NCBI GenBank assembly: GCA_021812385.1
Contig: JAKANO010000010.1
Span: forward strand, 62,001 to 126,000
DNA from: Pseudomonadota bacterium
GTDB taxonomy: Bacteria; Pseudomonadota; Gammaproteobacteria; Burkholderiales; Thiobacteraceae
Reading direction: 5' to 3'
DNA: 64,000 nt
How positions within the stretch are numbered: position 1 is the stretch's first letter; the number at the start of each line of letters is the position of its first letter. Below the pieces are notes generated by a model that made no database searches, was not told the DNA's origin, and saw nothing but the letters and a program-made list of their open reading frames with translations. A program made the translations under genes and the position numbers. Shown one piece after another: positions 8,651-15,940 of this stretch.

Positions 8651-9556
8651 ATGCGCGCAACTCGCGATGACGCGCTCCAACGCGCACTCGGTGCTTATCT
8701 TGGCTTCGCCATTGGCGATGCCTTAGGCGCAACGGTTGAATATATGACGCCCAGTGAAATACAGGATACACACGGCATGCATCGCGATATCGTCGGTGGT
8801 GGCTGGCTCAAGCTCAAGCCGGGCCAGGTCACCGACGACACGCAGATGGCGCTGGTGCTGGGGCAGGCCATTATCGACAGCGGCGGCTGGAACGCGGCTG
8901 CCGCCGCCGATGCCTTCGTCGATTGGCTCAAGTCCAAGCCGATCGATGTCGGCAACACCTGCCGCCGCGGCATTCAACGCTACATGACGGATGGCACGTT
9001 GACGGGGCCGCCCAACGAAGGCGATGCCGGCAACGGCGCCTGCATGCGCAATCTGCCGCTGGCATTGGCGACGCTGAACGACGACGACGCGTTCGCCCGC
9101 GCGAGCTTGGAGCAATGTCATCTTACCCATCATCACCCGCTGTCGGATGCTGCGACCCTGGCGCTTGGCCGAATGACGCACAGCCTGCTGCGCGGCGGCG
9201 GCATCAAGGCGTGCCGCAGCGAAGCAAACCGCCTGCTCGACGCGCATGCGGAATTTCGCTTCGAGCCCTATCCGAAGCGCGCATCGGGCTACATCGTCGA
9301 GTCGGTGCAGACTGTCCTCTACCATTTCTTTCGCACCGATAGTTTCGAATCCTGCATCACCGCAGTGGTTAACTGCGGCGAGGACGCCGACACCAACGGC
9401 GCCCTGGCCGGCATGCTGGCTGGCGCGGCCTATGGAGTCGATGACATTCCCCATTATTGGCTGAAGAAGCTGGACAAGAAGATCAAGGCACGCATCGAGG
9501 ATCAGACCGAAGCGCTGCTCCTGCTGGCGCAGAAAGCGCAGCGCGGCGCACCATGA
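8651..9556 (+). CDS. draG: ADP-ribosyl-[dinitrogenase reductase] glycohydrolase DraG
   Basis: DraG removes ADP-ribose from the modified Arg of NifH and so reactivates nitrogenase after ammonium or darkness/energy switch-off. The 301-aa protein has the metal-binding motifs of the family: GDALGATVEYM, VTDDTQMALVLG, HHHPLSDAA and NCGEDADTNGALAG. Length matches DraG of Rhodospirillum and Azospirillum. No draT is present in the window. The stop overlaps the start of the next gene by 4 bases (ATGA), so the two are translationally coupled. General ADP-ribosylglycohydrolases share the motifs, but the nif context favours DraG. Confidence 0.93.
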   Translation: MRATRDDALQRALGAYLGFAIGDALGATVEYMTPSEIQDTHGMHRDIVGGGWLKLKPGQVTDDTQMALVLGQAIIDSGGWNAAAAADAFVDWLKSKPIDVGNTCRRGIQRYMTDGTLTGPPNEGDAGNGACMRNLPLALATLNDDDAFARASLEQCHLTHHHPLSDAATLALGRMTHSLLRGGGIKACRSEANRLLDAHAEFRFEPYPKRASGYIVESVQTVLYHFFRTDSFESCITAVVNCGEDADTNGALAGMLAGAAYGVDDIPHYWLKKLDKKIKARIEDQTEALLLLAQKAQRGAP

Positions 9557-11580
9557 CAACCCTCAATTTTTACGAGAAGCCGGGCTGCGCCAACAACGCG
9601 CGGCAAAAGCGCATGCTGCTCGATGCCGGACATGAAGTCATCGCGCACGATTTATTAAGCGAGCCGTGGACCGCGCAGCGCCTGCTGGATTTTTTTCATG
9701 GCCTGCCGGTTGCCGATTGGTTCAACCGCGCCGCGCCCGAAGTGAAATCCGGCGCAATCGATGCGGCCTGCATCGATGCCGATGCGGCGTTAGCTATGAT
9801 GCTAAATAACCCGCTGCTGATACGACGTCCCTTGATCGAAACAGCGCAATGGAAACTGGTGGGATTCGACGCGGAGCAAATCGAACAATACTTGGGTGTT
9901 GTCGGTATCGGCGCGACAGCGCCCTGCCCCAGCGCCCATGCCAGCGCCGAGAAAACCGCCCAGAAAACCGAAGGTGACAAGATGCGCGCACAAGTCGCGC
10001 TCGCCTACCACGAGCGCACCAAACATCGGCCGGAGCGCTATGCCGCTGGCCCGGAAACCTTGGACTGGAGCAGTCAGCCGGATCCGTTTCGCACCTTCAA
10101 AGGCAGTCCCGTCATTCAACTGCCGTTGTGCGGCGGCCGCATGGCACAGGCTTTCGACGGTGCGCAACAAGCAGCGCTATCTCTCGATGCGCTGGGTGCT
10201 CTGCTGGAATTGTCGCTGGGGCTTTCCGCCTGGAAGGAATACGGGCCGGATCGCTGGGCGCTGCGCTGCAATCCCTCCAGCGGCAATCTGCATCCGACCG
10301 AAGCCTATGCGATTGCGCGCGGCGTGCAGGGACTGGACGACGGCCTGTACCACTATGCCAGCCGCAGCCACGCCCTGGAACTGCGCTGCCGTTCCAGCGC
10401 CGCACAGCCGCCCGGCCTATGGATCGGCCTGACCTCCATCCACTGGCGCGAGGCCTGGAAATACGGCGAGCGCGCCTTCCGTTATTGCCAGCTCGATGTC
10501 GGCCACGCGCTGGCCGCGCTGCGCTACGCCGCCGGCCTGCTGGGATGGCAATTGCGCTTGGTGGATAGCTGCAACAGCCAGCGCATGGCGCAGCTATTAG
10601 GCACCGCACGCGATCAGGATTTTGCCGGCGCAGAGCGCGAAGAGCCGGACCTGCTGGTGCAAATCGTCGGCCCGGCCCAGCCGCAGGCGCTACTCGAATC
10701 CGCACCCTGGCCCTCACCCTGGGAAGACGCCCACAGCCACTGGACAGGACAGGCAAACATCCTCGACCCCTATCCCATGTATCACTGGCCGGTGATCGAC
10801 GAAGTCGCCACGGCCACCGCCAGCGACCATGACAAAGCAACATTGGCGCTGCCGCGCGATTACCCGCCGGGCACTTCCGCCAGCCGCTTGCCCGCACCCG
10901 AGGTCATCATGGGCCGACGCAGCGCGCAGCGCTTCGACCCACAGTTCACCATGACGGCGGCGGACTTCTACCACCTGCTCGATAGCCTGCTGCCGCGCGC
11001 GCAAGCGCCCCAGCTTATCCCTTGGGATGTGTGGGACTACGCGCCGCAAGTGCATCCGGTCATTTTCGTACATCGCGTAGAAGATGTGCCCGCCGGGCTT
11101 TACATACTGGTGCGCGAAGCGGCGGCGGAAGCGCGCTTGCGTGCGGCCATGAGCGACGAATTCGCATGGCAACGCGTGGAAGGCTGCCCCGCGCACCTGC
11201 CGCTATTCCGCCTGCAAGCGGGCAAGTGGAACAAAGTCGCACGCGCCGTGAGCTGCCATCAAGCGATCGCCGGCGACAGCTGTTTCGCGCTGGGCATGCT
11301 GGCCGAATTCGAATCGAGCGTGCAACAAGACGCCTGGCGCTATCGCCAACTGCATTGGGAAGCCGGCCTGCTCGGTCACGTGCTGTACCTGGAAGCGGAA
11401 ACCCTGGCGTTGCGCGGCACCGGCATCGGCTGTTTTCTCGACGATGCGTTCCACGAGTTGCTGGGATTGCGCGGAAAAACCTTTCAGTCGCTGTATCACT
11501 TCACCGTGGGCCGCGCGATTACCGACGAACGCATCACGACACAGCCGCCGTATGCCGAGCGCGATTTGCCTTTTGATTGA
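9553..11580 (+). CDS. Fusion of ArsC-like nitrogenase-associated domain with SagB-type (nitroreductase-fold) double domain
   Basis: This 675-aa protein has two parts. Residues 1 to about 120 (LNFYEKPGCANNARQKRMLL...) resemble the ArsC-like thioredoxin-fold nitrogenase-associated proteins, with a single Cys in KPGCANN. From about residue 145 (YHERTKHRPERYAAGPETLD) it resembles SagB/ThcOx-type FMN dehydrogenases. These have a first nitroreductase-like copy (ALRCNPSSGNLHPTEAYAIA) and a second copy (VIMGRRSAQRFDPQFTMTAADF...GMLAEFESS). The start at 9553 overlaps the draG stop. SagB enzymes oxidise azolines in peptide natural products, but no such peptide gene is seen here. The substrate is unknown, and a redox role linked to nitrogenase is inferred from context. 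Confidence 0.85.
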   Translation: MTTLNFYEKPGCANNARQKRMLLDAGHEVIAHDLLSEPWTAQRLLDFFHGLPVADWFNRAAPEVKSGAIDAACIDADAALAMMLNNPLLIRRPLIETAQWKLVGFDAEQIEQYLGVVGIGATAPCPSAHASAEKTAQKTEGDKMRAQVALAYHERTKHRPERYAAGPETLDWSSQPDPFRTFKGSPVIQLPLCGGRMAQAFDGAQQAALSLDALGALLELSLGLSAWKEYGPDRWALRCNPSSGNLHPTEAYAIARGVQGLDDGLYHYASRSHALELRCRSSAAQPPGLWIGLTSIHWREAWKYGERAFRYCQLDVGHALAALRYAAGLLGWQLRLVDSCNSQRMAQLLGTARDQDFAGAEREEPDLLVQIVGPAQPQALLESAPWPSPWEDAHSHWTGQANILDPYPMYHWPVIDEVATATASDHDKATLALPRDYPPGTSASRLPAPEVIMGRRSAQRFDPQFTMTAADFYHLLDSLLPRAQAPQLIPWDVWDYAPQVHPVIFVHRVEDVPAGLYILVREAAAEARLRAAMSDEFAWQRVEGCPAHLPLFRLQAGKWNKVARAVSCHQAIAGDSCFALGMLAEFESSVQQDAWRYRQLHWEAGLLGHVLYLEAETLALRGTGIGCFLDDAFHELLGLRGKTFQSLYHFTVGRAITDERITTQPPYAERDLPFD

Positions 11581-11605
11581 CGACCTAGCTAACAGAGAAA
11601 CCATC

Positions 11606-12394
11606 ATGACCGCCAATAAGTCCTTCCGCCGTATCGACGCGGCTAGCGCAAGCCAACTACTCACCCGCGACAATGTCCTGATCTTGGACTCGCGCGATCC
11701 GGCCAGCTTCAACCTCGCGCACATCGCCAACGCGCGCCGCTTGTCCAGCGAAAACCTGGACGCCACCCTGCTCGGCACGCCGAAGACCGCGACGATTCTG
11801 CTGTACTGTTATCACGGCAACGCCAGCCAAATCTACGGGCAAATGTTCACGGACTTCGGTTTCGCGGAAGTTTACAGCCTGGATGGCGGGTTCGCGTCAT
11901 GGCAACGCGCGCAAAATAAAAATACGCCGCCCAAACTCAGCCCGCGACTCGCGCAATGGCTTTTGGAACACGGCTATCCGATAGACGATCTTGACGCGAT
12001 CGCCGAGCACGGCATGACGCCCCTGATGCGCGCCGGCAAATTGGGCGACATTGGCATCATCTTCGAACTACTCCAGGCCGGGGCGACACTCGATACCACC
12101 AACAGCGACGGCAACAACGCACTATGGCTGGCCTGCGTGGGCGGGGATCTGGAAACAATCGATATATTGCTTCGTGCCGGGATCGCCCTGGACCATCAAA
12201 ACGATAACGGCGCCAGCTGCCTGATGTACGCCGCCTCGACCGGCAAACATGCGGTGGTGGAAAAGCTGCTGACCTTAGGCGCGGATCCGACACTCAGGAC
12301 GCTCGACGATTTCAGCGCTTTGGATATGGCTTCGACTGTCGAATGTTTACGCTTGCTGCGCCGAGTGGAACAGGAATTAGTGCAACGCGTATAG
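11606..12394 (+). CDS. Rhodanese-ankyrin protein, last gene of accessory nif operon
   Basis: The 262-aa protein starts with a rhodanese domain (residues about 5-105): VLILDSRDPASF, and the active loop LLYCYHGNASQIYG with the catalytic Cys, followed by YSLDGGFASW. The second half contains about three ankyrin repeats (GMTPLMRAGKLGDI, GNNALWLACVGGDLETIDIL, GASCLMYAASTGKHAVVEKL). Rhodaneses carry persulfide sulfur, so it could deliver sulfur to a protein recognised by the ankyrin part, for example during nitrogenase cluster assembly. This is inferred. The start lies 25 bases after the previous stop. An EAL-domain gene converges on it from the right. Confidence 0.88.
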   Translation: MTANKSFRRIDAASASQLLTRDNVLILDSRDPASFNLAHIANARRLSSENLDATLLGTPKTATILLYCYHGNASQIYGQMFTDFGFAEVYSLDGGFASWQRAQNKNTPPKLSPRLAQWLLEHGYPIDDLDAIAEHGMTPLMRAGKLGDIGIIFELLQAGATLDTTNSDGNNALWLACVGGDLETIDILLRAGIALDHQNDNGASCLMYAASTGKHAVVEKLLTLGADPTLRTLDDFSALDMASTVECLRLLRRVEQELVQRV

Positions 12395-12418
12395 ATACTA
12401 TGATCCACGCTGGCTAGC

Positions 12419-13702
12419 CTAGCGCTGCTCTTCCCACAGTATATCCGCGCAATAAACACACGGCTGCCCCACCCCATTCCTCAGCATGATGGACAGCGTG
12501 ATGCACATGCGCGCATCGGTGATGGAGAGATAGGGTCGGCTGACTTGCACCTGCCCCGGCTCCGCGATCGCGCGCTGGAAGTATGGCCGCCGGGACCAGA
12601 TGGCATCGTCGGCATTGGCCACTGGCAGAAATCGCAGGTCGGCATCCAACGCCGGCTTGGGCGCTTCAATGTTGCTCCCCAATTGCCGGCCAGCGCCATC
12701 CAGCAAATAGCAGCGCAATACGTTGGACAATTCCAGCATGGGCAACGAGGCTTCCCGGGCATCCTGGTCGAACACCGCTACGCCCGCACAGTGGCGGAAC
12801 GCCGTGATATACGGCTCCAACAGGGCGTGATTATGCTCGCGGCGCTGGGTGGATATCTCCATGTGGCGGCCGCATAGATTGCCCAATGGCGAATCGCACA
12901 TATGCCACTGCACCAACGATGGATTGGGCCGGCCAAACAGATAGCCCTGCGCGAAATCCACGCCCGCGTCGAGCGCGATCATGGCGTCCTCTTCATCTTC
13001 GATACCCTCGATCAGCGTCAGGCATCCGGCTTCATGCAGCAAGGCCACTAGGTTCGGCAATACGCGCCGGACTTTGCTGCTGCTACGCGCCTGAACCAGC
13101 GAGGAGCGGTCGATCTTGACGATCTGCGGTTGCACGCTCCAAATGCGCTCGAAATTGGAATGCCCGGCGCCGAAATCGTCGATGGCGACCAGGCAGCCCA
13201 GGTCGCGGTAATAGTTCATGGCTTCCGCGAGCAAGGCTTCGTCTTGAATATCGTTTTCGATCAGCTCGATCACGACGCGATGCGGCGGCAAGCCATGCCG
13301 CGCCAGCATGGCTTGGAAATAATCGCCATAGGTGTGGCCGCTCATGGCGACGCGTGCATTTACGTTGAGGAACAGCCAGGGCTTTTGCTGGCTTGCGGCG
13401 ACAAAGTTGCGCACGTGCAGATTGCGCGCCAACCGATCCAGGAACACGATCTCGTCGTCGGCCTCAACCGAGTCGAACAAGAGATTGGGCGCCAGCGCTT
13501 GGCCACTGAGGCTGCGTGGCCTGAGCAAGCCCTCGTAGCCGACCACGCGATGATGCGCCAAGCTGATGATGGGTTGAAAATGGCTGTGCAAGCTTAGATT
13601 GCGGAATCGTCCGCTGACGCCATCGGCGCCGCTGACGGTCGCGGCCTCGATGCTCTCCAAGGAAAAATCGCGCATTGCAGGGACTAGGTATAAATCATTC
13701 AT
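12419..13702 (-). CDS. EAL-domain cyclic di-GMP phosphodiesterase with C-terminal sensor-like domain
   Basis: The 427-aa protein has an EAL domain at residues about 35-275: HFQPIISLAHHRVVGYEGLLRPR, LFLNVNARV, VIELIENDIQDE, AIDDFGAGHSNFERIWSVQPQIVKIDR and LIEGIEDEEDAMIALDAGVDFAQGYLFG. The catalytic acidic residues (E in YEGLLRP, the two D in DDFG, E in IEGIE) are present, so it is probably active in hydrolysing c-di-GMP. Residues about 285-425 (RCYLLDGAGRQLGSN, WSRRPYFQRAI, SRPYLSIT) resemble the YkuI-type C-terminal PAS/cache-like domain. There is no membrane segment. Its link with nitrogen fixation is only positional. Confidence 0.9.
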   Translation of the reverse strand: MNDLYLVPAMRDFSLESIEAATVSGADGVSGRFRNLSLHSHFQPIISLAHHRVVGYEGLLRPRSLSGQALAPNLLFDSVEADDEIVFLDRLARNLHVRNFVAASQQKPWLFLNVNARVAMSGHTYGDYFQAMLARHGLPPHRVVIELIENDIQDEALLAEAMNYYRDLGCLVAIDDFGAGHSNFERIWSVQPQIVKIDRSSLVQARSSSKVRRVLPNLVALLHEAGCLTLIEGIEDEEDAMIALDAGVDFAQGYLFGRPNPSLVQWHMCDSPLGNLCGRHMEISTQRREHNHALLEPYITAFRHCAGVAVFDQDAREASLPMLELSNVLRCYLLDGAGRQLGSNIEAPKPALDADLRFLPVANADDAIWSRRPYFQRAIAEPGQVQVSRPYLSITDARMCITLSIMLRNGVGQPCVYCADILWEEQR

Positions 13703-13812
13703 GACAGGCCATTCCGTTCTGCAGGTAATTCTTTAACGGCATCTCTAAACGCTTCTACAGCATGTACTTTAGGACGCACCAAAGTAGTTTGAGGCGCACC
13801 AGAATGGCGCAT

Positions 13813-14316
13813 TCACGTTTCAGTTTTATTACGATGACCTGCATCATCGTGGCACGCCGTCACTAGATTCTGGCGCAATACCGCCATGCCGGAGCGCACG
13901 AAACCATTGCATTCATAAAAGCGTAACGCATCTGTATTGTCCGGATCCGTGAGCAGCGTGACGCGCAGAAAACCATTAGCTTGAGCCCAGCAAAGAATGT
14001 GCCGCATCAATAGTCCACCGATGCCTTGGCCGCGATAGGGCCGCGCGACGATCACATCCTCCAGCAGGAGCACCGGCCCGCCCTCGGCCGTGCTGATGGT
14101 GCACAGCACGGTGGCCATGCCGATGACGGCATTGTTGTGGCGCGCAATGAAGATCCTGCCGCATTCGGGATGATCGATGATTTGCAACAAGCCGAGGACT
14201 TGCTTTTGTGCGTTCGGTTTGAAGTCCCGCTCTTGGGTGAACAGGTCTTCCAGCAGGCTCAACAAGACCGGCACGTGGCCGCGTTCCGCCACGCCGATGC
14301 TTGCGCCCTGCAACAC
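13813..14316 (-). CDS. GNAT-family N-acetyltransferase, end of the nifB operon
   Basis: The protein has the GNAT acetyl-CoA fold: IFIARHNNAVIGMATVLCT, LLEDVIVARPYRGQGIGGLLM (the R-G-x-G-x-G motif A) and LLTDPDNTDALRFYECNGF. The start is uncertain. The ATG at 14379 would overlap the SIR2-like gene by 62 bases, while a GTG at 14316 lies one base after that gene's stop and gives a 167-aa protein. I prefer the latter. It is the most distal gene of the minus-strand nifB operon, and its substrate is unknown. Acetylation paired with the neighbouring SIR2-like protein is an obvious but unproven idea. Confidence 0.8.
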   Translation of the reverse strand: MLQGASIGVAERGHVPVLLSLLEDLFTQERDFKPNAQKQVLGLLQIIDHPECGRIFIARHNNAVIGMATVLCTISTAEGGPVLLLEDVIVARPYRGQGIGGLLMRHILCWAQANGFLRVTLLTDPDNTDALRFYECNGFVRSGMAVLRQNLVTACHDDAGHRNKTET

Positions 14317-14317
14317 T

Positions 14318-15184
14318 TCAGCCGGCGACGGCAAGCGGCTCCGGCGCCTGTACTCCGCTGAGCAAACTTTGGAACGCATCGAGCGGGATATCCAATTGCT
14401 TGATGTTCTGCTCTTGCAGGAAGCGCGCTTCGTTGCGGGTTAATTCGCCCGGCAACACCGCCCAGTGCAAATCGGACGAACGCTTCATGATCTGGCGCGC
14501 GAAGGTGCGTTCCAATTGGGTACGGAAACGGCAGCCGAGAAACAGGAAGTGCCGATCGGTCCGCAATTGTTTCACGATGTCCGGAATCGGCGTTTGGATG
14601 TCGATCTCGGTCAGCACCTCGACAAAATCGGTATCGGACACCAGGAAGTTTTTCGCCGGAGAGATCGCGCCAAAGGGCTTGTACAACACCACCGGCCAGG
14701 TCTCGGCCTCCATCGGATCGGCCTGATCGCCATTTTGGCGATAGTAATGGAGCCAGGTGCCAAAGTGCTCGGATTGGCTCACTCCCTGCACCTGCCCCCA
14801 CAGCACGCGCGATTGCAAGGCATTTGCCGTCGCGTTGTCGTACCAGGCATCGACGATGAGCATCGGCTCGCGGGCACGGCGCAACAGATAATGGTGCAGA
14901 TCAGAAGGCGTGACATCCGGCGCGAACGCCTCGCTCATGATGCCCACCAAGGTTTTTCGGTGCTTGAAATTTTCGATATATTGCGCCGCGGCAGTCATGT
15001 TGCCGCGAATCTTGAACGGCACGCTGGACTTCGCCACCATGCGTTGTACCAATGCCTCCGGCGAATTGGGCACCGGGCTTCCACCCGGCACCAGATCCAG
15101 CACTCCCGGCCCCAAATAAGGCACGACGCCGCCCTCATCCAAGTAAGTGGAAATTTCTTTCAGCAACGCATCGGCCTGATCCAT
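14318..15184 (-). CDS. SIR2-like domain protein in nif operon
   Basis: The 288-aa protein shows a weak SIR2-like NAD-binding pattern: VVPYLGPGVLDLV near the N-terminus in place of the usual GAGxS, LIVDAWYDNATANAL in the middle, then TPIPDIVKQLRTDRHFLFLGCRFRTQLERTFARQIM, which resembles the SIR2_2 family. The classical sirtuin His and zinc Cys pairs are not evident, so it may be an NADase or a nucleotide-binding protein and not a deacetylase. The ATG at 15184 follows AAGGGA at good distance. It is preceded 12 bases upstream by a 70-aa gene and followed by a GNAT gene. Its function in nitrogen fixation is unknown. Confidence 0.78.
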   Translation of the reverse strand: MDQADALLKEISTYLDEGGVVPYLGPGVLDLVPGGSPVPNSPEALVQRMVAKSSVPFKIRGNMTAAAQYIENFKHRKTLVGIMSEAFAPDVTPSDLHHYLLRRAREPMLIVDAWYDNATANALQSRVLWGQVQGVSQSEHFGTWLHYYRQNGDQADPMEAETWPVVLYKPFGAISPAKNFLVSDTDFVEVLTEIDIQTPIPDIVKQLRTDRHFLFLGCRFRTQLERTFARQIMKRSSDLHWAVLPGELTRNEARFLQEQNIKQLDIPLDAFQSLLSGVQAPEPLAVAG

Positions 15185-15196
15185 GATCACATCCCT

Positions 15197-15409
15197 TCAA
15201 ACTGCTGACGACTTCAATTGATCGACCTGCTGCCGCGGGATGCGGAAAATGGCGCGTCCTCCGGACAAGGACTCATAGTTATCGGTGGTGGAACTGCTGA
15301 GCAGATTAAACCAATCCTGCGCGCTGAGCGACGCTGGCCGTTCACCGATTTCAGCCACCGTACCATTGGTTGCGAAACGCACATGTATCATCACTTTGTC
15401 GTTTTCCAT
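15197..15409 (-). CDS. Small conserved-looking protein of the nif operon (unknown)
   Basis: The 70-aa protein (MENDKVMIHVRFATNGTVAEIG...) begins with an alternating hydrophobic beta pattern, then SLSAQDWFNLLSS and GGRAIFRIPRQQVDQL. There is no Cys, signal peptide or membrane segment. It is well placed between a ferredoxin and a SIR2-like gene, with 12 bases to the latter and an AAGGAG-like site upstream (TTAGGAAGGAGAAATAA on the minus strand). I do not recognise the family. Its constant-looking position suggests a partner of the SIR2-like protein. Confidence 0.72.
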   Translation of the reverse strand: MENDKVMIHVRFATNGTVAEIGERPASLSAQDWFNLLSSSTTDNYESLSGGRAIFRIPRQQVDQLKSSAV

Positions 15410-15445
15410 TTATTTCTCCTTCCTAGATCATTAAGAACCAAAACC

Positions 15446-15578
15446 TTCACCACGGAGTACACGGAGGGCACGGAGAAAAACCAAAGCTTTCCTTTAGGCT
15501 TTTTTGCAGCTGACGCATCAGCCGCGGCCGACCCGCAATATCCTGTTTCTCCGTGTCCTCCGTGTACTCCGTGGTGAA
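15446..15578. repeat. Hairpin element with CACGGAG unit between ferredoxin and 70-aa gene
   Basis: Arms 15446-15478 and 15546-15578 are 33-base inverted repeats with one mismatch, each built from CACGGAGTA/CACGGAGGG-type units (right arm CTCCGTGTCCTCCGTGTACT). The loop holds AAAGCTTTCCTTTAGGC and a GCATCAGCCGCGGCC stretch. A second, more diverged copy lies at 52741-52888. It sits inside the long nifB operon and could cause partial termination. Confidence 0.88.
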
Positions 15579-15605
15579 TAGCTTTTTGCTTTACAAACCC
15601 GAACC

Positions 15606-15896
15606 TCAGCTCAGCAATTCCACCGTCACGTCCTCGTTGCCAAGTTTCGCTTGGCAAGCCAGGCGCGACTGCGAGCTGACGCCGACGATGGCGTCGAGCC
15701 TTTCATTTTCGGAACGCTGGATCTTGGACAAGGTCTTGCGCCCGGCATTGATAAAGACATGGCAGGAACCGCATTCAGCCTTGCCGTCGCATTTGTGCGC
15801 GATCGGCTCGCCGGCTGCGAGCAGGGCTTCGAGGATGCTCATTCCCTCTGCGGATTGCACGGTCTTGCCGGATGGATTGATAGTCAAAATTGGCAT
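15606..15896 (-). CDS. [2Fe-2S] ferredoxin of the nif operon
   Basis: The 96-aa protein has the plant/adrenodoxin-type cluster motif CDGKAECGSC with a distal Cys in SRLACQAKLG, plus SILEALLAAGEPIAHKC. The start at 15896 gives MPILTINPSGKTV, the normal beginning of this fold, and leaves out a poor upstream extension. Such 2Fe-2S ferredoxins occur in many nif clusters and may supply electrons to nitrogenase or to cofactor synthesis. It lies 44 bases after the DegT-like gene and is followed by a hairpin repeat. Confidence 0.92.
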   Translation of the reverse strand: MPILTINPSGKTVQSAEGMSILEALLAAGEPIAHKCDGKAECGSCHVFINAGRKTLSKIQRSENERLDAIVGVSSQSRLACQAKLGNEDVTVELLS

Positions 15897-15940
15897 TGCA
15901 TTACTCCTTGAGTGTCTAGTCAGTCTTAAAAAAGTCATGT

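Noticed and set aside
15606..15938. Longer form of the [2Fe-2S] ferredoxin starting at 15938
   Set aside because: The extra 14 residues are not similar to ferredoxins; the ATG at 15896 gives the usual beta-strand start.
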